From: Smithella sp. M82
GTDB lineage: Bacteria > Desulfobacterota > Syntrophia > Syntrophales > Smithellaceae
Assembly: GCA_001683985.1 (NCBI GenBank)
Contig: MAEO01000053.1
Coordinates: 1 to 45,045, forward strand
DNA length: 45,045 nucleotides
Direction of reading: 5' to 3'
This document shows positions 8,563-16,247 of the stretch, piece by piece. Positions within the stretch are counted from its first letter, which is position 1, and every line of letters starts with the position of its first letter. The notes beneath the pieces were generated by a model, which did not search any database, had not been told where the DNA came from, and worked only from the letters and a program-made list of their open reading frames with translations. The translations under genes and the position numbers were made by a program.

Positions 8563-9339
8563 TCAGGTCAATAACGTCATTCTGGGCAACCTGTTTTTCG
8601 GATTCTGATCGATCAGAATATCGACATCATAAACCTCTTTTATGTTCGCCGCGGTAATAACATCCGCGGGATTTCCTATAGCATAAATTTCCCCGGAATC
8701 AAGCAAAATTATTTTCTCAGCATTTTGCGCAGCCAGATTGATATCGTGAGTAACAAAAATTACCGTCAATTTCTGCTCTGTGTTTAATTGTCGCAGTAAA
8801 GCTAAAAACTGTGCCTGATGTTTAAGATCCAAAAACACCGTACTTTCATCCAAAAGCAGAATTTTCGGCTCCTGGGCCAGAGCTCTCGCAATCAGGACCC
8901 GCTGGCGCTCTCCGGCGCTAAGTTCATCAAAACGCCGATCGGCAAAAGTAAGCGTGTCCGTTTTTTCCATGGCTTTATGCACTATTTTATAATCATTCTT
9001 ATCCTCAAAACTATAGCGACCCAGATGAGGAAATCGTCCCATGAGAACAATTTCTTCCGCGTAAAAAGGAAAAATCATTGATGTCTCCTGCGGCACTATG
9101 GCTACTTTCCGCGCAATTTCTCTTCGCGACCATCTTACCGTTTCTTTGCCGTCAACAAACATTTTCCCGCTATTGGGGAAAAGCGTACCGTTGATGATTT
9201 TCAAAAGAGTGGTTTTGCCGGAGCCGTTCGGCCCGATAACCGCCGCTATTTGCGCTTCGTCAATTGCAAAGGAAACATTTCCCATTACCGATTTCGTATC
9301 ATAACTGAAGTTAATATTTCTGGCTTCGATTACAGGCAT
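8563..9339 (-). CDS. btuD: ABC transporter ATP-binding protein, cobalamin/siderophore type
   Basis: The ATPase of a type II ABC importer, 258 residues. It has Walker A GPNGSGKTT near residue 37, Q-loop VPQET, signature LSAGERQRV, Walker B ILLLDEST and the switch histidine in VTHD, in the correct order. The start chosen is the ATG at 9337-9339, 2 bases past the btuC stop; a longer in-frame start would overlap btuC and add residues absent from the family. It pairs with BtuC in the membrane and receives corrinoid from BtuF. The riboswitch lies downstream of it, before btuB, so this gene is probably transcribed from a promoter upstream of btuC. The cobalamin substrate is inferred from context. 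Confidence 0.87.
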   Translation of the reverse strand: MPVIEARNINFSYDTKSVMGNVSFAIDEAQIAAVIGPNGSGKTTLLKIINGTLFPNSGKMFVDGKETVRWSRREIARKVAIVPQETSMIFPFYAEEIVLMGRFPHLGRYSFEDKNDYKIVHKAMEKTDTLTFADRRFDELSAGERQRVLIARALAQEPKILLLDESTVFLDLKHQAQFLALLRQLNTEQKLTVIFVTHDINLAAQNAEKIILLDSGEIYAIGNPADVITAANIKEVYDVDILIDQNPKNRLPRMTLLT

Positions 9340-9341
9340 GT

Positions 9342-10370
9342 TTAACGTTGATTCCTTTTCAAAAGAAAAATAAAATAAGGCGCGCCGCAAAGCGCCGTTA
9401 TAACTCCTACCGGCAGTTCAGCGGGAGCGAGAATAATTCTGGCAATAGTATCGGCAACGATTAAAAATGAGGCTCCGAATAAAGCGGAAACGGGCAAAAG
9501 CAGACGATGATCGGAGCCAAAAACCAGGCGCATAAAATGCGGCACCATAATCCCCACGAAACCTATTATGCCGGCCAGAGAAACCGCCACGGAAATAATA
9601 AGCGAGGTTATAATCAAAAGTATTTGTTTGGTTTTTTCTACACGGATGCCTAACTGTTGAGCTGTGTCTTCACCCTGTACAATCAAGTCCAATTTCCGCG
9701 CCTGCGCGTAAAGCAAAACAAAACCGGCAAGCAGGCAAACAGCTGCCGCGCAAATTTCATTTACCGACGTTCCTGAAAGATCACCCATCAGCCAGAAAGT
9801 AATGCTGTGCAGCTCCATGCTGTTGACTACCGATAGGAAAAAAAGAATAGCCGCGGAGAAAAAAGCATTCACAACAACGCCGGAAAGCAAAAGCGAATTA
9901 TCCGACAGAGGACCTCTGACACTTCCGGCAACAACAAACACTAAAAAAACAGTAGCCAGCGCTCCCACAAAAGCCAGAAGTGGAATTCCCAAATAAAAAG
10001 AACCGGCGCCGATAACAATTCCGATAATAGCTCCGAGAGCCGATCCTCCCGATATACCCAGAATATAAGGATCAGCAAGCGGATTGCGCAGGATTGCCTG
10101 AAAAATAACTCCGCCAAGTGAAAGTGAAGCGCCGACAACTGCGGCAAAAATAATCCGCGGCAGACGCACTGAAAATATAATTAATTCTTCTTGTGAAGAA
10201 AGATGACTTTCTCCGGTAAATGAATTAAGCAGCGATCCGAGTACTTCGACAAAGCCAATACGGACACTGCCCAACGAAAGAGAAACAATACAAATAATAA
10301 CAAAAATCAGCATCATCAGAGCGCTGATTTGCAGTACTCTTGATAAGGTTACACGGCGGTAAATGGTCAT
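9342..10370 (-). CDS. btuC: ABC transporter permease, FecCD/BtuC family
   Basis: A 342-residue, strongly hydrophobic FecCD-family permease with about ten predicted membrane helices, forming the channel of a B12 or siderophore importer. Family landmarks include IIFSVRLPRIIFAAVVGASLSLGG near residue 60, RNPLADPYILGISGGSALGA near 100, and GIIGFVGIMVPHFMRLVFGSDHR near 265, the last containing the coupling region for the ATPase. The ATG at 10368-10370 is chosen over the upstream in-frame start because TAGGAGAAAG directly precedes it. It is followed 2 bases later by btuD. Cobalamin specificity is inferred from the neighbours. Confidence 0.87.
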   Translation of the reverse strand: MTIYRRVTLSRVLQISALMMLIFVIICIVSLSLGSVRIGFVEVLGSLLNSFTGESHLSSQEELIIFSVRLPRIIFAAVVGASLSLGGVIFQAILRNPLADPYILGISGGSALGAIIGIVIGAGSFYLGIPLLAFVGALATVFLVFVVAGSVRGPLSDNSLLLSGVVVNAFFSAAILFFLSVVNSMELHSITFWLMGDLSGTSVNEICAAAVCLLAGFVLLYAQARKLDLIVQGEDTAQQLGIRVEKTKQILLIITSLIISVAVSLAGIIGFVGIMVPHFMRLVFGSDHRLLLPVSALFGASFLIVADTIARIILAPAELPVGVITALCGAPYFIFLLKRNQR

Positions 10371-10389
10371 CTTTCTCCTAATGAGACTC

Positions 10390-10488
10390 AAATATCACAA
10401 GCAAAGCGCAGTGATATTTGCAAGTCGAATTATCCCCAAGGAATATACCGCAACGTGGAGGATATGAACATTAAAGATTACCTTGGGG
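10390..10488 (-). promoter_or_regulatory. Two inverted repeats in the btuC leader
   Basis: Upstream of btuC are two perfect inverted repeats. AAATATCAC (10390-10398) pairs with GTGATATTT (10411-10419) around a 12-base loop, ending about 20 bases before the btuC ATG. CCCCAAGG (10434-10441) pairs with CCTTGGGG (10481-10488) around a 39-base loop. Neither matches a riboswitch I recognise and no B12 box is visible here. They may be operators or leader hairpins. Confidence 0.4.
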
Positions 10489-10566
10489 GTTAATACATTT
10501 TGTTGGCTTATATCTTTTCTTTGATTTGTTTTCCACCAATAAATATTCTCACAGATTATACAGCGC

Positions 10567-10749
10567 TTGTTAATAAGATCATTAGTTTCCCGATTCACAT
10601 TTTCCCGCCAAGATTTTCTTGATATACTCCAGAGCGTTCCCTATATTCCCTTAATCATCGTGGGCGCTTTTGAATACACGTTCATGAAGGAACGCATGCA
10701 AGGTGAGAAAATAAAGGAATTTGAAAAAATTGCTTTAGAAATGGTATAA
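10567..10749 (+). other. Short unrecognised ORF, possible gene remnant
   Basis: The 438-base gap between btuC and the acyl-CoA synthetase gene holds this 60-codon frame on the plus strand. Its second half (PYIPLIIVGAFEYTFMKERM then a lysine- and glutamate-rich tail) has a protein-like composition, but no family is recognised and no convincing ribosome binding site is seen. It may be the 3' end of a lost gene. Besides this and the btuC leader repeats nothing else is visible in the gap. Confidence 0.2.
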
Positions 10750-10829
10750 AGACAGAAATTATTGGTTTTTAAAGGTGCAACCCTAATTGAGGAAAATTAT
10801 TATCTTATTTTAAAGGCGGTTTATATTTT

Positions 10830-12674
10830 ATGAAAGAAAAAAGTTTTTTTTCAATTCTGTCAAACTTGCCCCGCTTAATTTTTATGAAAGAAACCCGGGG
10901 AATTGCCCTTGTAGTAATTAAACAACTTGGTTTAATGAATATCACAAAAACTTTGTTTAGAACGGTTAAAAAAACCGGTTTTATAAAAAGTATAAAATGC
11001 ATCCTTACATTTAAACTTGATGATCTTGTGGCCAATTATTTTGCTTCGATGTGGGATGTTTTCGGTGACAGAGAGGCAATAATTACCGGAGAAAAGAGAA
11101 TCACCTACAAGGAGCTTAAGGATAGAGTGCTCCGGCTGGCGAATGGATTGCAGGCGCTTGACTTAAAACCCAAAGACAGATTCGCCGAACTTCTTTACAA
11201 CGGCAACGAATTTTTTGAAGCGCTTTTCGCCGGTTCGCTTATAGGATGCCCCATGCCCTTTTTAAACTGGCATTTGAAGGGAGACGATCTCGCCGGGGCA
11301 ATAAACAGAGCATCACCGAAAATCTTAATTTTCGACGAGGAATTTTATGATGACGTTGTCACTATAAAAAATAAACTTAACTCAGTGAAGCATTATGTTA
11401 TGGTCGGAACCAAAATCGGAAAGGGCATCATATTGTACGAGGATTTACTATTCAAATCTCCGAAGACCATGCCGAAGATTAGTATCGCTCTTGCAATCAA
11501 CCCCTATAGCGGCGGGACTACCGGCGCTCCCAAAAATGTTAATTATTTTGACGGATTCGGGTATTTGGTAAGCAGTACAGCAGAAAAACCGAAGATATCA
11601 CTTAAAGAATATTTAACGCTTTTAGTAAAACAGGTAAGTTTTACTTATTGGTTTGGCGCTCATAAGATCAAGGATAAAAAATCGGCTAATATCAGACTTT
11701 TAATGCCGAGTCCGGTATATCATGCCGCGTCAATTATCGGATGGATACCACTTTTACTGCACGGCGCAACCGGAGTCGCCATGAGAAACTTTAACAGCGA
11801 AGAATTCCTGAGATTGATAGAGAAGGAAAGGATAGGTTGGGTATTTATAGTTCCGACAATTATAGACAGATTGTTGCATCTTCCTGATGACGTGAAGAAT
11901 AAATACGATTTGAGTTCTATGAAATCTTTAATATGCGGTTCCGCGCCGGCATCCCCGGAACTTAAAGAAGCCGCGAATAGATTTTTTAAAGAACGGGGAT
12001 GTAAAAATAATGTTTTCTATGAATTCTACGGTTCATCGGAAACGGCAGTTGTAACAACTCTCTTACCTGAAGACTATGAACAAAATCCCCAAAGACTGGC
12101 AAGCGTTGGCAAAGCCCGCTGCGGCGAACTGATGATTTATAATAAAGAGGAAGCCAGACGGTGCGCACCGAACGAGCAAGGCTACATATTTAACAGAACA
12201 ATGATGACAGAAAGTTTAAAGTATTCCGGATCACCGGAAAAAACAAAGAATGTTTTTGAATTCGTTGACGGAGTCAGATGGTTCGACGACGGCTTGATCG
12301 GTTATAGGGATGAAGACGGATATGTTTATTTGACCGGCAGAGTAAAAGAAATGATTATCTGTGGCGGAGTAAACATCTATCCCAATGAGATTGAAAGAAT
12401 AATCAATAATCACCCCGAAGTTACAGACGTCGCGGTTGTCAGGGCACCGGATGCAGATTTGGGCGAGTGTGCAGCCGCCGTCGTGCAGCCGAAGAAGGGC
12501 TCAACAATAACCAAAGAGGATATACTGGAACACTGCAGGAAGAGCGGTTTGCGCGGATTCAAAATTCCTAAAATTGTTGAATTTGCAGCAGAACTTCCCC
12601 GGCATATCGACGGCAAACTCGTGAAGAGAGAGCTTGAGGATAAGTTCTGGAAGGGCATAGAAAGGCGTGGATAG
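10830..12674 (+). CDS. Acyl-CoA synthetase / AMP-binding enzyme (ANL superfamily)
   Basis: A 614-residue adenylate-forming enzyme that should activate a carboxylic acid to an acyl-AMP and then a CoA thioester. The phosphate loop reads YSGGTTGAPK near residue 227, the A5 motif is YEFYGSSET near 397, the hinge region is GYRDEDGYVYLTGR near 490 followed by KEMIICGGVNIYPNEIE, and the C-terminal catalytic lysine is likely in HIDGKLVKRE. An N-terminal extension of about 65 residues precedes the usual domain. It stands alone on the plus strand between divergent btuC and the convergent toxin gene, 5 bases away. Substrate is unknown; a fatty or aromatic acid would suit a syntrophic fermenter, but that is a guess. 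Confidence 0.87.
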   Translation: MKEKSFFSILSNLPRLIFMKETRGIALVVIKQLGLMNITKTLFRTVKKTGFIKSIKCILTFKLDDLVANYFASMWDVFGDREAIITGEKRITYKELKDRVLRLANGLQALDLKPKDRFAELLYNGNEFFEALFAGSLIGCPMPFLNWHLKGDDLAGAINRASPKILIFDEEFYDDVVTIKNKLNSVKHYVMVGTKIGKGIILYEDLLFKSPKTMPKISIALAINPYSGGTTGAPKNVNYFDGFGYLVSSTAEKPKISLKEYLTLLVKQVSFTYWFGAHKIKDKKSANIRLLMPSPVYHAASIIGWIPLLLHGATGVAMRNFNSEEFLRLIEKERIGWVFIVPTIIDRLLHLPDDVKNKYDLSSMKSLICGSAPASPELKEAANRFFKERGCKNNVFYEFYGSSETAVVTTLLPEDYEQNPQRLASVGKARCGELMIYNKEEARRCAPNEQGYIFNRTMMTESLKYSGSPEKTKNVFEFVDGVRWFDDGLIGYRDEDGYVYLTGRVKEMIICGGVNIYPNEIERIINNHPEVTDVAVVRAPDADLGECAAAVVQPKKGSTITKEDILEHCRKSGLRGFKIPKIVEFAAELPRHIDGKLVKRELEDKFWKGIERRG

Positions 12675-12679
12675 TTTTG

Positions 12680-12940
12680 CTAATAGACATGCTTTCGATG
12701 CTTAATCGTAAGAATAAAAATGATATGGCCGGATGTGTTGAGTTCGTAAACAATTCGGTAGGCGCCAACCCGCAAAGAAAACTCACCTTTGTGATTGCCT
12801 GTCAAAGCTTTTCCTTCACGGGGATTGAAGGCAAGAGATTCAATTTTTTTCAAAATGCGGGCAAGGAGTTTCTTGTCCGCATAAAAGAGTTCATTAACAT
12901 CAGATACAGCTTCTTGTGCTAATTCAATATTGTATTTCAC
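12680..12940 (-). CDS. RelE/ParE-family toxin
   Basis: An 86-residue protein of the RelE/ParE fold, which typically cleaves ribosome-bound mRNA or blocks gyrase. Family features are the N-terminal strand and helix (YNIELAQEAVSDVNEL), then LARILKKIESLAFNPREGKALTG, and the core SLRVGAYRIVYELN followed by an IILTIKHRKHVY-like C-terminal strand with basic residues. It begins with GTG, overlapping the antitoxin stop in the shared bases GTGA, so translation is coupled. RelE is favoured over ParE because of the RVGAYRIVYE and KHRKHVY pattern. Confidence 0.87.
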   Translation of the reverse strand: MKYNIELAQEAVSDVNELFYADKKLLARILKKIESLAFNPREGKALTGNHKGEFSLRVGAYRIVYELNTSGHIIFILTIKHRKHVY

Positions 12941-13209
12941 AGTAGCTTGTATTTCTTTTTAATGGCGGAAAGAGAAATAGTTCTGCCGTTTCTAATTTGT
13001 TTTTTTGCTCTGGCAATGGCATCTTTTTCTTCCTTATTGGAAAGAATATCCAAAGTTTCAAGTAACCCGTCAAACTCATCACAACTCATTAAAACCGCTT
13101 CATTGACGCCATTTTTAGTGATGATAAACCGGTCATATTTTGTTTCAACATCTCTAATAAGAGCCGATAAATTTTTCTTGGCTTCCGCCAGGGGAATTGT
13201 CTTATTCAT
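12937..13209 (-). CDS. Phd/YefM-family antitoxin
   Basis: A 90-residue antitoxin that should bind and neutralise the downstream RelE-like toxin and repress its own promoter. The N-terminus IPLAEAKKNLSALIRDVE and the ITKNGVNEAVLMSCDEFDGLLETLDIL stretch are typical of the Phd/YefM DNA-binding domain. The C-terminal part is charged and would be the toxin-binding tail. The start at 13207-13209 is preferred: it has GAGG about 10 bases upstream and removes a nine-residue lysine-rich extension. Stop codon TGA overlaps the toxin GTG start. Plasmid-style or chromosomal stabilising role cannot be told apart. Confidence 0.87.
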   Translation of the reverse strand: MNKTIPLAEAKKNLSALIRDVETKYDRFIITKNGVNEAVLMSCDEFDGLLETLDILSNKEEKDAIARAKKQIRNGRTISLSAIKKKYKLL

Positions 13210-13425
13210 ATTTTTATCCTCTTTTTTATTGGTCATAATTATAGTCTATCTGCGTTAACAATGCAACAAGAAAAATAATGGCTGCAATACTAAATATGGT
13301 CATTAGGAATCCGCCGTTGGCGGACTATGGAAGGCATATCTTGACGCCTATATTTGCCGCGTTTTAAAATATTTTTATGAATATTACATTTAATCTCTTC
13401 TATCCGATCGTTTGTATAAACTGGA

Positions 13426-13650
13426 TTATTCAATTGCATTTGCCAAAAATACTTTACCGGGTGTTAAAAGATAATCACTATATTCATTCTTTATTATTTT
13501 TAGGTCTTCGATTATTTGATAAATTTTTTGATTCATCAAAACAAAAGGAGCGTGAGAATCAATTTTTTTCTCTTTTGAATAACCGAGACAAGGGCTTCGT
13601 TTTAATTTGCTGACATCAATAAGAATTGAAGAGAATGCAAGATTTAGCAA
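13426..13650 (-). other. Unrecognised ORF, possible gene remnant
   Basis: The stretch 13210-13764 has no gene I can name. This frame has a plausible amino acid mix (KRSPCLGYSKEKKIDSHAP, then MNQKIYQIIEDLKIIKNEYSDYLL, ending GKVFLANAIE) and stays open upstream of the ATG to about 13690. It could be the C-terminal end of a lost gene or a small hypothetical protein. No ribosome binding site stands out. The opposite strand has an overlapping 78-codon frame, which is less protein-like. Confidence 0.25.
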
Positions 13651-13764
13651 ATCAATAATTGGGGGATTTGTTTTTTTTAGAAATACTATCTATACCCCCT
13701 TATTTAAAATAGATCTTATCACATCTCCTTCTTTTGTAAAGAAGGAAAATAACTTATGAAAGGG

Positions 13765-14223
13765 TTATATATTTAAGCCGTTCTGTAATTTCTCACAGTC
13801 AACCAAATCCTGCGGTCTGCCGCTGGCACGTTTGTTTTGCATAAGATCATCTTTGGATAATGAAGTTTACAGTGAAACCGTCAAAGTTGGCAATGACACG
13901 ATTTTTGTAGCAGTCTTCAAAACGAACACCGTCAATAAACGTCAGTATCTCCAGACGCATTGGCGGAATGCCCATTCGAATGACTTTTTTTCTGTCAAAA
14001 AGATTTCTTTGTTCAAATAGGGGAGGTCAAAACCGAACTGTTTAAGAGCGCCAACCATTTTCATGGCGCTTTTTTCATTGGCGGCAATCCATACATCCAT
14101 ATCGCCTGTCGCTCTCGGATAGCCATGAAAGCCTACGGCGTAACCGCCAATAATCAGATATTCAATTTTTTTTGAGTTCAGTAATTTCAAGAACTCTTTG
14201 AAGTCTTTCGGAAACTCGATCAT
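13765..14223 (-). pseudogene. Nucleotidyltransferase (AbiEii/DUF6036-like), frameshifted twice
   Basis: The first 80 or so codons encode the start of a small nucleotidyltransferase, with IEYLIIGGYAVGFHGYPRATGDMDVWI containing the G-[GS] and DxD-type active-site motif. The frame is lost at a run of seven T (13985-13991 on the plus strand). In the next frame the protein resumes as VIRMGIPPMRLEILTFIDGVRFEDCY, is lost again near 13855-13862, and resumes as LSKDDLMQNKRASGRPQDLVDCEKL before TAA at 13765-13767. That order matches the usual length of about 150 residues. Such proteins resemble the toxin part of type IV toxin-antitoxin systems or MNT-type enzymes. Likely a dead gene, unless sequencing errors produced both shifts. 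Confidence 0.75.
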
Positions 14224-14362
14224 GCCCGAACATAACCTTTCTCATAAACTCGATGGCTTCTAATCTTTCGACAGCACTGCGGTTAATCCAATCCGCTTTA
14301 TCGTCTGCTTCGCGTAAATCAACTACTTCAAAAACGTTTCTGTTAATTTTTTCCTCGATCAT
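14162..14362 (-). CDS. Small conserved partner protein of the nucleotidyltransferase
   Basis: A 66-residue protein with FEVVDLREADDKADWINRSAVERLEAIEFMRKVMFG and a C-terminal RLQRVLEI. I recognise this as the type of small protein commonly encoded just before this class of nucleotidyltransferase gene, with which it overlaps here by 62 bases. No enzymatic motif is visible. Its function is not established; a partner, regulatory or antitoxin-like role is a guess. Since the downstream enzyme gene is frameshifted, the module is probably inactive. The ribosome binding site is weak (GGAT). Confidence 0.65.
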   Translation of the reverse strand: MIEEKINRNVFEVVDLREADDKADWINRSAVERLEAIEFMRKVMFGHDRVSERLQRVLEITELKKN

Positions 14363-14605
14363 TTGTCATCCAAAGGATAGCGATATAAATAAATTACTCT
14401 CATCTATTCGATTAATTGTTTAAAATGATAACATATTTTGATTTTTTGTGGAAGTTAAAAACACCTGAATACAGACAAATACGCCCTTAAAAATTACAAG
14501 ATATTTTTTGTCCTAAATTGTGTCACAACCGACACATACCATTTCGATTTCAGATGCCGACGACGCAGTCAACAAAATTAGCCGAAGAAAGCGGAATGGT
14601 ATGCC

Positions 14606-16033
14606 CTACTTCATTTCCATGCAGAACTTGTCAATCGTCTCCGGCGGCGCAATAGGATATTTGCCGGTGTAGCAGGCAAGGCAGAAACAATCTTTGCTTA
14701 AGCCTGTTGCTCTAATCATGCCGTCTACGGAAAGATAGTGAATGGAATCAAGGCCGATGAAATCGGCAATGGCTTTTTCGTTTTCTTTTTTCGCCGCGAT
14801 GAGTTCCCCTTTGGAGGGAAAATCAATACCATAAGGACAGGGATAGACTGTCGGGGGACAGCTAACAGCCATGTGCAATTCTTTTATTCCGATACTGCGC
14901 AGGTTTTTTACGCGGCTGCGGCTGGTCGTGCCGCGGATTATGGAATCCTCCACAATCAAAACTTTCTTTCCTTCCAAAATAGCTCTGACAGGATTGAGTT
15001 TTACACGCACGCCGAAATCGCGCAGGGGTTGAGACGGCTGTATAAAGGTACGACCGATATAGTGGTTGCGAATCATGCCCATCTCAAAACCGATGCCGCT
15101 TTTCTCCGCGTAACCCAAAGCCGCATAAACTCCTGAATCCGGAAAGGGCATAACGAGATCGATGTCCGGTTTGTATTCACGGGCCAATTCATGTCCCAAT
15201 CGCTTGCGACACAAATAAACATTCTGACCGAAAATCTGACTGTCGGGACGGGCAAAATAAATCAATTCAAATATGCAGTGGCAATGTTTGATTTCCGGAA
15301 ATGGCTTAACGCTCTTGACGCCTTTGGAATCGATTATCAGAATCTCGCCCGGTTCGACATCTCTTATATATTCGGCTCCTACCAGATCAAAAGCGCAGGT
15401 CTCCGAAGCGACAACCCAACTGCCGCTTAGTTTTCCCAGCGCCAGAGGCCTAAAACCGCGCGGGTCGCGCATGGCGACTATTTTATCGCGCGTCAGCATG
15501 ATAAAGCTGTAGGCCCCCTCAAGGCGCGAAAGTGCTGCGACCAAAGCTCTTTGCAGGCCCTTTTTCAAATGATGCGCCATCCGATGAACAACAATTTCGC
15601 TATCCATCGTGGATTGAAAAATAGAGCCGCTGTCTTCCAGTTCTTTGCGCAGTTTGTTGGCATTAAGAATATTGCCGTTGTGCGCGAGCGCATAATATTC
15701 ATCGCCAAAACGAACCAGAAACGGCTGGGCGTTGGAAATAGTGGAAGAGCCTGTCGTGGAATAACGGACATGTCCGATGGCCAGTTTGCCGGGAAGTTTT
15801 TGCAGATGCTCTTCTTTGAACACTTCGGCAGCCAGTCCCATGCCTTTGTGTTCCCAGACCTGACAGCCGTCCGAACTCACGATACCTGCCGATTCCTGAC
15901 CACGATGTTGCAGGGCAAAAAGGCCGAAGAAAGCTACGCGGGAAGCTTCCTCATGATCGTAAATCGCGAAAATGCCGCATTCTTCGCGTGGACGTTTAAA
16001 CTCTTCCTGCTGTTCTTCAAATAAGGATGACAT
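14606..16033 (-). CDS. purF: Amidophosphoribosyltransferase
   Basis: PurF makes phosphoribosylamine from PRPP and glutamine, the first committed step of purine synthesis. The 475-residue protein has a short propeptide and then the N-terminal nucleophile in ECGIFAIYDHEEAS (Cys19, exposed by processing). The amidotransferase domain includes LQHRGQESAGI and HNGNI; the transferase domain has the PRPP loop VLIVEDSIIRGTTS near residue 357. Cysteines in CPPTVYPCPYG and KDCFCLACYTGKYP indicate the Bacillus-type enzyme with a 4Fe-4S cluster, oxygen-sensitive and suited to an anaerobe. It is the last gene of the glutamine block and is separated from carB by a palindromic repeat. Confidence 0.95.
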   Translation of the reverse strand: MSSLFEEQQEEFKRPREECGIFAIYDHEEASRVAFFGLFALQHRGQESAGIVSSDGCQVWEHKGMGLAAEVFKEEHLQKLPGKLAIGHVRYSTTGSSTISNAQPFLVRFGDEYYALAHNGNILNANKLRKELEDSGSIFQSTMDSEIVVHRMAHHLKKGLQRALVAALSRLEGAYSFIMLTRDKIVAMRDPRGFRPLALGKLSGSWVVASETCAFDLVGAEYIRDVEPGEILIIDSKGVKSVKPFPEIKHCHCIFELIYFARPDSQIFGQNVYLCRKRLGHELAREYKPDIDLVMPFPDSGVYAALGYAEKSGIGFEMGMIRNHYIGRTFIQPSQPLRDFGVRVKLNPVRAILEGKKVLIVEDSIIRGTTSRSRVKNLRSIGIKELHMAVSCPPTVYPCPYGIDFPSKGELIAAKKENEKAIADFIGLDSIHYLSVDGMIRATGLSKDCFCLACYTGKYPIAPPETIDKFCMEMK

Positions 16034-16129
16034 GTAGCCTCTCTTTAACCCGCCTATGCGGATGTATTAAAATTAATTATCTCTAAAAATATCACTTCAA
16101 GTGACGAAATATTTCAATTATATATACGG

Positions 16130-16246
16130 CCTTGTAAAAAGCTCCAGAGGCAAGGCGCGCAAAGCATTTGGAGTGAGACGTGCTTTGTGTGCGTCGCAAC
16201 GACAACTGATGCAGCGCAACGCAGCATATGGACTTTTTACGAGGTT
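16130..16246. repeat. Palindromic intergenic repeat, copy 2
   Basis: The carB-purF gap holds an inverted repeat with arms CCTTGTAAAAAGCTCCA and TGGACTTTTTACGAGG. It shares the core GCAAGGCGCGCAAA (16150-16163) and general plan with the element at 3897-4012, though most of the inner sequence differs. It abuts the carB stop codon and may fold in RNA, so it could terminate or stabilise the carB message. Confidence 0.7.
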
Positions 16247-16247
16247 G

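Noticed and set aside
14519-14536. Terminator after purF (TGTGTC/GACACA hairpin)
   Set aside because: The stem is only 6 bp and no continuous T run follows on the minus strand, so it was not listed as a feature.
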